DNA of 64,000 bases, from positions 1,123,501 to 1,187,500 of the forward strand of contig NC_009416.2 of the NCBI RefSeq assembly GCF_000002875.2, read 5' to 3'. The position numbers were made by a program, and so were the translations under genes. How positions within the stretch are numbered: position 1 is the stretch's first letter; each line of letters opens with the position of its first letter. This DNA is from Leishmania infantum JPCM5 (Eukaryota > Euglenozoa > Kinetoplastea > Trypanosomatida > Trypanosomatidae). The notes under the pieces are model-generated. The model worked only from the letters and a program-made list of their open reading frames with translations, had not been told where the DNA came from and did not search any database. Positions 40,847 through 49,460 of the stretch are shown piece after piece.

Positions 40847-41224
40847 GGTGTTAGAGGAAATCGAAGAGTGAATAAAGGCTGGAAGCTGGAAGTGGCAAAG
40901 CCGACATTGAAGAGAAGCAGTGAAGGAGGAAAAGCAAAGGAGTTGCGTGAGGAACAAGGGAAAGAAGGCAATGCGAGGCTTGCAACGGTTTTTTCTCTTC
41001 TCATTTGAAGCGGCCGCCAGGGCTGAAGCATTGCCGAGGATGTCATCTCTCGCCCCGATCCTGTCGCACTGCGGAGGAGACATAGAAACGACGAAAACCT
41101 TGCGCCGTGGCTTCTGCCGCACGCTTGCAGTTTTACTGTCTTTAAAGTCTCTTCTAAGGGAAGGCACGCAGCCTTTGGTAGCAAGACGAGGGAAAAGAAA
41201 TGTATCTATGGAAATGCTCTTTTT
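40847..41224. other. Spacer between NDPK copy 2 and MCM7
   Basis: 378 bp. It holds the leader of NDPK copy 2 and the 3' UTR of MCM7. Nothing else recognised. Confidence 0.65.
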
Positions 41225-43402
41225 CTAGTCTTCTGCAAACTCCAGCATTGTCCCGGAAACTGACCAGACTCCGACTTCACAGTACGTTCGAAGGCATCGC
41301 TGCAGGTGGGATTCTCCAATCCCCTTCATCATGAGCGCGGGGCGAATCTCGGAGAGATCGACGGATGAACGCCCACGAGCGATGTCTCTGATGACCGAAA
41401 AGATAGACGCGTCAGATGTTGTCACCATGCGATGCATATCCGTGGCCGGTCTATCCTGAAGAGATGCCTTGCTACAGTCAAGCAGACGGCCAGCCTCTCG
41501 TACGTCCTCCTCCAGCACGCGCTCCGAGAAGCGCAGGCGGGCGCACGCCTGCGAGAGACGGATGAGACTCAGCAACGTACGAGCCGTGACAACATTGCTA
41601 TATCGCACACTCTGCGCTCGCATTTCACAGTAAATGTCACTGATGGCCTTGGCGGCACCTGGGTCAACGTAGGGGTGAATGCGCTTGACCTCACCCACGT
41701 ACGCCCGCAAAAAGTCGCGGCCAAAATACTCGGTGGTGGTACCTCGCACTCCATCATCCGCCACCGTGCCAGGCGCGACACCGTGGAGGTGGACGTGGGT
41801 AACGTGCATCGAAAGCTCAGCATCGCGCTCCCGGCTCGATTCGTCGAGCAGCAGCCAGAGCAGATCGAAACGAGAAAGAAGTGCTGGCGGTAAATTCACG
41901 TTCTCCGTTGGCGTCGCGTTACGCTTCCACCGACCAAACTTGGGATTCGCCGCGGCGAGAATGGACGTGCGCGCGTTCAGCGACGTGATGATACCCGCCT
42001 TGGCGATAGAAACCATCTGCTGCTCCATGACCTCGTGCAGAGCTGTGCGGTCAGAGTCATCCATTTTGTCGAACTCATCGATGCAGCAAACTCCCTTATC
42101 GGACAAAACGAGTGCGCCGCCCTCGAGCATCACCTCACCTGTGTGGGTATCGTGAGTTACAGCAGCCGTAAGCCCAACTCCAGAGCTGCCCTTACCGGTC
42201 GTAAACACGGATCGGGGTGCAACAGATGCAATCCACTTCAGAAGCTGACTCTTCGCCACTCCGGGATCTCCCATGAAAAGGATATTGATGTCGCTGCGAA
42301 TCCGAATGCCGTTTGCAATGGAGCTACCTCCGACAAGCTGACATAAGAGTGCCTTCTTCACGTCCTCCATACCCCAGATCTCGGGCGCTATGCTGCGGGT
42401 GAGCTTTTCAATGACGGCTTCTCGGTCAGGATAGTCCCGGATATCCTCCACCTGTGCGCGCATGTCCTCTGCTGCTTCCTGGTAGCTTCTCTTCTCTAAC
42501 TCGACGTGGATAGCTTTGTAAAGTGTTTTCACCATCGTGGACGCGCGGAAGGCCTCGTGACCCTGCCCAGTGGAAGGGTCCGGACAGTAGACTCCTGTGA
42601 TACGAACAACCTGCCCCGGTGCAGCAATACGGGTTTGCTCTCCTTCGCAGACAACACGGATGGTCCGCGGGATGGCGCCACGCGGAACATCTTCGGGCAG
42701 CTCCTGCACCCGTAGTTCCTGATATTTCATGAACTTGCTTGCCTTATTCTGTGCCAACAGCCTACCCACAGCATTGTTCAGCTTGCAGCGCTGCGATTGA
42801 CACACCTGTAGCGGTGTTAGGCGATCACCGATGACCTGCTGGAAGGTCGTCTCGGCGCAGACCTCGCACACCGACACGAGCATAGAGAGCTTTGGGCGGA
42901 CTGCAGTGGCAGCGATGCAAATGCCGCGAAGAACAGTCAGCGTGCCGATCTTTCCTCCTCTCAACTCTCGCAGAGGAATGGGAGCACTGTCTTCGCTAAG
43001 CGGGTGTATTTTCAGCTCATATCGACGTGTCAGCAAGGCGGGCAGCTCTTGGCCAGACATCCGTGCCTCCATGACCAGTTGGTCCACCATGTCCACAACG
43101 CGGTCAGTTTGAGGAATAATAGAGTCGACAACCCTGTAAAGCTCCTCCATGTATCCGACAACGTTCATCTGAATCCTTTGCGCTAGATGAAGCTGCCCGA
43201 AACCCGCAACATCGTCGAGAAAGATGGGATATACAATGCTCTGTCGCTGCGCAATGTGATGGGCCTGAATTACATACTTCGCCTCTCCCGTAGAGTCCCT
43301 GAACTCCTCAAGAAAACGCTTGCAAATATCTCGGTCATTGATGTAGTTCGGATACTTGCTGGATGCCGCAGCAGCGTACGCGCGCTTCTCTGGTGTAGAC
43401 AT
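41225..43402 (-). CDS. MCM7: DNA replication licensing factor MCM7
   Basis: 725 aa, the usual length. MCM7 is one of six subunits of the MCM2-7 ring, the replicative helicase loaded at origins in the nucleus. Features in order: N-terminal domain; zinc site with CEVC (~residue 178) and CQSQRC (~203); an OB-fold stretch SKFMKYQELRVQELPEDVPR then IPRTIRV and PGQVVRITGVY, diagnostic of MCM7 within the family; Walker A GDPGVAKSQ (~377); TTGKGSSGVGLTAAV; Walker B CCIDEFDKM (~441); and the arginine finger LLSRFD (~500). A minus-strand pyrimidine tract ends in AG only about 4 bases before the ATG, so the leader may be extremely short. Confidence 0.96.
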   Translation of the reverse strand: MSTPEKRAYAAAASSKYPNYINDRDICKRFLEEFRDSTGEAKYVIQAHHIAQRQSIVYPIFLDDVAGFGQLHLAQRIQMNVVGYMEELYRVVDSIIPQTDRVVDMVDQLVMEARMSGQELPALLTRRYELKIHPLSEDSAPIPLRELRGGKIGTLTVLRGICIAATAVRPKLSMLVSVCEVCAETTFQQVIGDRLTPLQVCQSQRCKLNNAVGRLLAQNKASKFMKYQELRVQELPEDVPRGAIPRTIRVVCEGEQTRIAAPGQVVRITGVYCPDPSTGQGHEAFRASTMVKTLYKAIHVELEKRSYQEAAEDMRAQVEDIRDYPDREAVIEKLTRSIAPEIWGMEDVKKALLCQLVGGSSIANGIRIRSDINILFMGDPGVAKSQLLKWIASVAPRSVFTTGKGSSGVGLTAAVTHDTHTGEVMLEGGALVLSDKGVCCIDEFDKMDDSDRTALHEVMEQQMVSIAKAGIITSLNARTSILAAANPKFGRWKRNATPTENVNLPPALLSRFDLLWLLLDESSRERDAELSMHVTHVHLHGVAPGTVADDGVRGTTTEYFGRDFLRAYVGEVKRIHPYVDPGAAKAISDIYCEMRAQSVRYSNVVTARTLLSLIRLSQACARLRFSERVLEEDVREAGRLLDCSKASLQDRPATDMHRMVTTSDASIFSVIRDIARGRSSVDLSEIRPALMMKGIGESHLQRCLRTYCEVGVWSVSGTMLEFAED

Positions 43403-43808
43403 TCTCTAGGAAGCGGACAAAAAGGGAAGTTGTATTTACAGCACGCGTGCACGACCATGTCGAGGTCAGTTGCAAGTATGGCGATGCTGTATTTGACCTG
43501 TTTACGGCAGATTCAGGAATGAAAAAGAGCGGGGAAAAGATCGAGATGTGAAAACTAACCGAGGTGAATTGCTAGCCGCACCACCAATCCAGCAAAGCGA
43601 AACTATATCAGAGGTGTGTTGACCCTGAAGCTTCCACAAAACCTGGTATACATTTGAACAGTCAACACTGAGGGAGGAAAAAAGAACATAAAGCTAGTCG
43701 TGAGAACGCATGAGTGGGGTTATCCTCTCTCTGTCCTTCTGTTTGTCTTTGAAACTTATTGGCCTGGACTTCACCATAGGAGAAACTGGGGAGAGAGCCC
43801 ATCCCATT
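43403..43808. other. Intergenic region, no gene seen
   Basis: 406 bp between MCM7 and the tubulin cofactor gene, holding the MCM7 splice signal and the cofactor's 3' UTR. Confidence 0.65.
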
Positions 43809-44186
43809 TTACGAAACTGCCGCTTGGCCGTCGGCCATAGTGGCACGCGCCAAATCTAAAAGCTCCTCATTCGACACAGTAGAGCCCTCCTTCTCCAGAT
43901 AGTCAGAGAGATCCTTCACTGAGGCCATAATCCGGTTCACAGAATGGGGTACCATCATTTGGGCCTCGTCGACAACCTTCGTCTGCTGAGGAACACGGTC
44001 TGGATCACTCTGGCGCAGGGTGTCGAGGCGCTGCAGCTCCCGCTCCACTTCTCGCTTCGCAAACTCCAAATCTTTGATAGTGCGCTTCAGAGCACTCACT
44101 TTGATCCGCAGCGTCTTTTCGTTCGGCGCTTCTGCCTGCCGCACATTGCCGGCAAAGCGGTTGGTGGATTCGGTAGAATCAGACAT
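43809..44186 (-). CDS. TBCA: Tubulin-binding cofactor A
   Basis: 125 aa from the ATG at 44186; open sequence upstream lies before the likely splice acceptor. TBCA captures beta-tubulin released from the CCT chaperonin and passes it into the alpha/beta heterodimer assembly pathway in the cytosol. The protein is nearly all helical, as the family requires. LRIKVSALKRTIKDLEFAKR matches the 'LKIKTGVVKRL.KE...Y.KE' start of human TBCA, and VDEAQMMVPHSVNRIMASVKD matches its 'ILQESRMMIPDCQRRLEAAYTD'. It is slightly longer than the 108-aa human protein, with an N-terminal extension. Confidence 0.88.
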   Translation of the reverse strand: MSDSTESTNRFAGNVRQAEAPNEKTLRIKVSALKRTIKDLEFAKREVERELQRLDTLRQSDPDRVPQQTKVVDEAQMMVPHSVNRIMASVKDLSDYLEKEGSTVSNEELLDLARATMADGQAAVS

Positions 44187-44195
44187 CTTGATAGG

Positions 44196-44197
44196 CT
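44196..44197 (-). promoter_or_regulatory. Candidate trans-splice acceptor for TBCA
   Basis: On the minus strand a pyrimidine tract (TTTCTCTCCCCTCTTCCC) is followed by ACTCAG; the first AG after the tract is 10 bases upstream of the TBCA ATG. It places the spliced-leader junction downstream of the open N-terminal extension. Confidence 0.55.
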
Positions 44198-44476
44198 GAG
44201 TATGATGAAATGGGAAGAGGGGAGAGAAACCAGAGCGAAGGTTATCGGGGCGCATATGCGCAGAAAGCACAAAAGCGAAAGTAGCGGCGCCTTTTCCTTG
44301 CGATCTCCAGAAGACCTAGCCGAAAATAGTTTCGGGTATATTGTTTAATGTGTCGCACGAACGCACACGTACGAAAAAAAAAAAGAACATACTCGGCATT
44401 GAATAGGTTTCTTTCGTTTTTGTTTCGAGCTAACATTCATCTAAGGTCCATGAGAAGTTAAGAGCACCGGGTATCT

Positions 44477-45046
44477 CTATTCATCATTCTGGTCTGCAGC
44501 AAACATCCCCTTGTCGTTGACCATACCGTAGTGCGCCAAAACCTGGGTAACTGTATCGGTAGTAAAATCGTCAGTCCCGCCAAACTCGTCGAAGCCGATG
44601 ATGCTGTGGAATGTGTGTCCCTTCTCCACAAGCATTAAGGTTGGGAGCATCATCACGTTGAAGCGTTCTGGGAGAGACGGAATGCGCTCAACGTCAACAT
44701 AACAAAAGCGAGTCTCAAAGTGCTCGTGGGCAATCGTGCGCAGATGCCGTTCAATGATTTCACAGCGAGGGGTACTGCGTCGCATGAAATGGACAACAAT
44801 CCGCTCCGAGCTCTTCACGTTATCAAAAAACTCCTTTGGCTCCGCAACCTCTAGGTACTGCCCATGGCCCTTGCGGAGCCACTCGTCACGACGGGCCTGA
44901 ATCTCCTTCAGTTGCTTCAGCCTTTTCTGACGAATGGCGAGAATCTCGTCATCGTCCATCTGATCGATGCGGTCGATTTCGTCATCGACGGCGCGCTCGA
45001 TCTGCTGTGCAATCTGCAGTAGCGCCTGCTCCGTCGAGTTCGACAT
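44477..45046 (-). CDS. TXNDC9 / phosducin-like protein 3 (thioredoxin-fold)
   Basis: 189 aa from the ATG at 45046. A strong pyrimidine tract and AG around 45,080-45,110 on the minus strand exclude the longer frame. The human homologue modulates the CCT chaperonin and thereby actin/tubulin folding. Matches to TXNDC9 run through the whole protein: DDEIDRIDQMDDDEI then LKQLKEIQARRDEWLRKGHG in the N-terminal helices, and the thioredoxin fold from EFFDNVKSSERIVVHFMR, through YVDVERIPSLPERF and MLPTLMLVEKG, to GTDDFTTDTV. The thioredoxin active-site position reads STPRC, so the CxxC is incomplete and redox activity is not expected, as in other family members. Its neighbour TBCA acts just downstream in tubulin folding. 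Confidence 0.9.
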   Translation of the reverse strand: MSNSTEQALLQIAQQIERAVDDEIDRIDQMDDDEILAIRQKRLKQLKEIQARRDEWLRKGHGQYLEVAEPKEFFDNVKSSERIVVHFMRRSTPRCEIIERHLRTIAHEHFETRFCYVDVERIPSLPERFNVMMLPTLMLVEKGHTFHSIIGFDEFGGTDDFTTDTVTQVLAHYGMVNDKGMFAADQNDE

Positions 45047-45332
45047 GGTCAAGGTAACGATGCTCAGCTTGAATAACTCTGTACAAGAATCATAGATTTG
45101 GGGAGGAGGGAGGAAGAAAGTATGCTGTGAAGAGGAGAAAACCCACCAACAAAGACGGAAGCCGTGTACCGAAAATCTTAACGCGCGAGCTATATCAGAT
45201 ACTGGTTTTTGCTTTGATCGGATCGATGTGAAAGGAGCCCATAAGCATAGTTGTTTTGGTGTTTCTTGAACTAGTTGCAACAATCTGCTGCGCAGGTCAC
45301 CACTGATTCGATTCAGCTGATATTTTCCTTCC

Positions 45333-45929
45333 CTACACGCCATTGAACCCCTTGTTGCTTCTCACGCAAGATTCGAGAATTTCGGTGTCGCTTTTGTCTC
45401 GGATAACGCGCAGGAAGGCGTATGACGGACATTCTCCCCCGCTCAGCGTTGGTGCCAAGCAGTAGTATGTTTGCCTCACCACCATCGCCGTGTGAAGAAG
45501 AGTTGGCCTCTGAAGCGCCAGAGAATATGACAAGTCTTTTTGCAATGCCACGTGTAGGTATTTGACACCGTGTACGTAACCATCACGCAGCTGCAACGCG
45601 ATTTCCAACAAAGGCCCTTTGTACGTCCCGTCTCTAGAGCGTGCGTATTGACGAGCTTGAGACCGAATCCTTGAGCACGTGTATGCCTTTCGGTCAGCAT
45701 CCTCGTGTAAATTGAAGATAGCTTTCTGCACTTCTGAAAGCACCGAATTGTAGATGCGCCTTGTCTCGCTACGATTCAGTGATCGCGCATCGCCGTAGCG
45801 TGATTTCAGCGCCTCTTTCTGATAATTGAGCAACAGATCGTGCACGGGCTCAACACTGTCTTCATCTGGAAGAATAATCAGAACAAAGATGGCGCAGAGG
45901 GTGACAGCCAGAGTCCCAAATAGGTTCAT
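45333..45929 (-). CDS. Hypothetical small membrane or secreted protein, first gene of the minus-strand array
   Basis: 198 aa; no family recognised. The N-terminus (MNLFGTLAVTLCAIFVLIIL) is a signal sequence or membrane anchor followed at once by acidic PDEDSVEP. The rest is hydrophilic and helical, with five cysteines (CS, CL, GGECPS, ESCV) that could form disulphides if lumenal. It ends with CVRSNKGFNGV. It is the first complete frame left of the strand-switch region and ends in ordinary coding-like composition, so I take it as real. The opposite end of the frame has no alternative Met close by. Confidence 0.7.
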   Translation of the reverse strand: MNLFGTLAVTLCAIFVLIILPDEDSVEPVHDLLLNYQKEALKSRYGDARSLNRSETRRIYNSVLSEVQKAIFNLHEDADRKAYTCSRIRSQARQYARSRDGTYKGPLLEIALQLRDGYVHGVKYLHVALQKDLSYSLALQRPTLLHTAMVVRQTYYCLAPTLSGGECPSYAFLRVIRDKSDTEILESCVRSNKGFNGV

Positions 45930-47377
45930 TTTTTCACAAGTGTAATGATAGCTTCAAAGGTGCAAATGAGGAGAAAAGGAAAGGTGGAAAGGTGGGATCA
46001 TTACCTTCCAAACGATTGTCTCGTCTATCGTCAGTATACGCTAGGATGCAGCGTCATACGACGCCAGCCCGAAGGCTAGCACCACGTCCACAATTATGCA
46101 GCCACCGCATGATGCCATACTTCCATAGCAGCGTTCCAGCTCGTGTCAGCGTCGCGTCGGCCTTCAAAATACGGTCAGAGCATATGTCAGCACATTAGCG
46201 GTCAAAAGCGCTTCTTTTTCAGCAAGCAAGCCTCACCTCTCGAGCTCAATAGAGAGGAATGACAGGTCCAATATTCCCAAGGCACAGCAGCAACGACTAC
46301 GCCTCTCTAACAATTAGAGCTGCACAGCGACGCACAGCTGCAAAAGGAAGCAACCGTTAGCTATGAGTCTGAATGAACTGTCAAGGTGTCACTCCTCTCA
46401 GACCCTCGAATGTGGAACATACACATCGCCAAAGAATCGCCTGCCTCTGTCCATGTGGTAAGATCACGTTCGCAGTCTGCGCGTCGTTGAGCCTTGTCAA
46501 TTTCAGAAAGCAGCTTATCATGCCCGTCGTGGAACACTCGGCCGTCCAAAATAGTCACCTTCCAATCGTCGATAAGCCTCCCGCAGGCCACAAAAGCGAG
46601 GCACGAGCATCCCCATGGGAAAAAACTGCTACGCACCTCGCATCGTCCTCTTTACACCTGCTGAAGCGAGTCCTTCCACTGATTGCTCCCCAAATAGCTC
46701 CTTTGCCCACCTAGAACTGCGCAAACATGTCCGACACACACACACATACGCTTCACTCCGTCGGCGCCGTGAGTATCACCGTTCAAAGATACCCAATCAC
46801 ACAAGCCTTCACAAAGAAATCGAAAGCCCATTGTCTGAGCAATCACTACCTATCACACTCGACAAACTCCACGTGTTTCGAACCGAGCACTTTCACGAAA
46901 CTTCAGAAAGTTTCAGAGTGCCCAAGAACAGGGGCTATAATTACGAACAAAAAACATCAGACCTCGTGGTGAGGTGAGATGATGACAGGTCTTTGAGATC
47001 GTCAGTGGTACATCCCTACCGGGAGCAGTGCCCGATCGCAAAAAAAGGGGCGCGAACAGCCAACAACAGTGCTGAGGCAGTCTTCTCAAACTGCACTCGC
47101 TCAATACACGCGGATTCTAGGTCAAACCCAACAAAAAGCGCCGCTTTATATGCATCTCTCAAGCTTCTCAGATGCCCCACCTACCGCACTTTGTTTGCCC
47201 ACGAAAGAACACTACTGGCACAACGCCAAGTTCCCTGCCTGCCCTCTCACCCGCAGTCCTACACGTGCTTGAGATACTCAGCCCCTCCTGTTTCAGGACA
47301 CCCCGATGGCGGGGCACCAAATGGCGTGGCATCGTGGGGTCCAGCACCGTTCTGTTTGGGAAAGCCCACCCATTCCG

Positions 47378-48570
47378 CCCCCCCCCATCGCCACCAATGC
47401 CAAACCATTTCTGTTGGACCCAGCAAAAAGTGCCTACATCTCTGGGAGGCCAGATCGATGGATCGCAACTGATATGGGCACTGGGGTTCCGGATGGAGCT
47501 GTGTCAGGAAGCCCTGCGACAGTGAACGTGTTTGCGCCGCTCATATAATAGGCGAAGTGTCAAAGCGACCCGAACACATCGCATACCCGGACCTCACACC
47601 GCCTCTCGGCGGTGAGCCTGGGCGACTGCAGGAAGCGCGCGAAAAAGACACGAACAAAAAGAAAACCCACAGCGGAAGAGCCCAGCATCCTCTGGCCAGC
47701 GCTGTCGCTCACTAGCAGGAGGTAAGCCAGCGCACCGACTCTTTGAAACGAGGCAAGGCTCTCTTTCCCAACCTCAAAAACGAACCTCGATCTGTGTAAC
47801 TTACCCGAAAGAGCGACGAGAAATACCCTCACAATGTGCATGAGGAAAAGAGACCCTTCCCATTTTCGGAAGAGGTTCAACGCCGGCGCCTCCGGCTTTA
47901 CGTGCTTTTTCGTAATTACTCGATAAAAAAATTTAGCGGCTTGGTTCCCCTTTTCCTCCCCCCCCCCGGACACCCAGCACGAAGTCCAAAAAGCCAGCGG
48001 AGCTTTGAATTGAAACCATCCGAATCCCCAACCCCCTGACGAGCATCTCTTAAACGCTGTGCCAAATCACAGGACCTCACACGCAGTCTTTTGGCAAACA
48101 GCACAGCGAAAAACTGACGGTTAAAACCCACGCAGCAGCACGTGGCGCTCGTGAGAAAAAAAACGTGCTCCGGATGAGGACGTCACCGCAGCCAATAAAT
48201 CAAAAGAACTCCTCCTTTCAACAACTCGTATTTCCACCCCCACAACGTTGACGTGCAGGGAGGGACGCGCCTTTCAGCATTTCCTTCCCACCCATACGCC
48301 GTTTTTCTGATCCTTAGCAACAAGATGTGCCGACAAACCTTGCAAACACAATCTCAAGGAACCAGCCCCTCTTTCCCTAAAGCCTGGTAAAAGCCCACAT
48401 AACCGGCCCCTCCACCGCATCAACCCTCACCCTTCACCTCTCACACTTATGCACACAACAACTTAGCTTCTTATACGACCCTGCTCTCCCCCCATCGCCC
48501 CCACCGCTTCCGCTACCCTACATTGTGTTTCCACCAAGCCCAAATGCCGAAACCTATGCACTCCCCCCCC
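47378..48570 (-). other. Left-arm C-tracts (G-tracts on the minus strand)
   Basis: C9 at 47,378-47,386, C10 at 47,958-47,967 and C8 at 48,563-48,570. On the strand transcribed as mRNA to the left these are G-runs, mirroring those in the right arm. Confidence 0.8.
47400..47645 (+). mobile_element. Decayed SIDER2-type retroposon in the strand-switch region
   Basis: Aligning by eye with the better copy at 48,725: GTGCCTACATCTCTGGGAGG then CCAGATCGATGGATCGC corresponds to GCGCCTACGACGTAGGGGGG then CCAGAGCGACTTATCGC. Further on, GGTTCCGGATGGAGCTG corresponds to GGTGCTGGATGGCGCTG. Then GTGTCAAAGCGACCCGAACA corresponds to GTGTCAGCGTGACTCGAACG, and GGTGAGCCTGGGCGACTGC to GGGAAGCCTGAGCGACCTC. It has the same orientation as that copy but is far more diverged and has lost the distal part. 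Edges are approximate. Confidence 0.6.
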
Positions 48571-48724
48571 TCTTTATCATCCTCTATCTTCTCGCAAAAA
48601 AAAATAGTTCCCTTTCTCAAAAGCACGGAGCCGGTGTCTAAAATCCTCGACTTTTTCACATTAACCAAGCTCAGCATCAGAATCCAAAAGCACACACTCG
48701 GTGGAGAGGCCTGGCAGTCCCCTT

Positions 48725-49190
48725 ATACATGCCGGCGCCGAGCCACCCTTCATGGTGGCAGGGTCAGGCGCCTACGACGTAGGGGGGCCAGAGCGACTTA
48801 TCGCTAATGATGTCGGCGGTGAGGTGCTGGATGGCGCTGCGTTGGGGAGAGATCCGCCACTGTGCGCACGCCTGTGCCGTCCGTATGCTGGGCGGAGTGT
48901 CAGCGTGACTCGAACGTGTCCCACCCGGCCCTCGCACTGCCTGCTGGTGTAGGGAAGCCTGAGCGACCTCGGGCGATGCATCGCGTGGCGGTCAGCATGG
49001 CTGGGGGCGACGGTGAGGCAGCCTGCGAGGCGGGGGCGGGAGGTGTTTGGGGCGCAGACGCTGCCCGCATGCCTGAGCTGGCGCATTGCTGCCACGCGTG
49101 TGCGCGGCTGCTTCGCGGCGTGCGATGGGTCTCTGACGGGGCGGGCGGGGCGGGGCTCAACGTGTGTGTTGTGGAAATATTAAAGCATGA
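48725..49190 (+). mobile_element. SIDER2-type retroposon at the centre of the strand-switch region
   Basis: It begins with GCCGGCGCCGAGCCACCCTT, then ATGGTGGCAGGGTCAGG and CGCCTACGACGTAG, the SIDER/L1Tc 5' signature (compare GCCGGCCACC...GGTGCCAGGGTC in L1Tc). The body aligns over ~450 bp with the element at 4535-5000 in opposite orientation. The 3' end is a GGGGCGGGCGGGG stretch followed by a short A-containing tail near 49,175-49,190, where SIDERs carry a degenerate poly-A. It is non-coding. Most SIDERs sit in 3' UTRs; this one lies between two divergent arrays instead. Confidence 0.8.
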
Positions 49191-49460
49191 ACGACAGAGC
49201 ATGTTGCGCTTGGCTGGCGTAAATTGTCGGCCGCGCAAAGGGGAGAGAATGAAAAGCCGCTGATCGAGAATTTTTAGAAAATCTGATGTAGAATCTGAGA
49301 TCTGGAAGGTGACAATACGTTAAAGAGGTGTTGCTGTGCCTTTTGCTTGCGTTGGCTGTAAAAATTAAGGCTGTGGCGTTCGTGCGACGTTCTGCGTGAG
49401 GGTTTTGCTTTGGTGAAAGTGGATGGGGCAGCGGGCGTATTTCGCAAATTTTAAAGTGGA

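Noticed and set aside
46840..46960. tRNA-like box B (GGTTCGAAAC on the minus strand) in the strand-switch region
   Set aside because: The bases around it do not form a five-pair T stem, and no matching A box or acceptor stem was found.
47560..47973. 137-codon minus-strand frame in the strand-switch region
   Set aside because: Partly overlaps the decayed SIDER copy and shows no family features.
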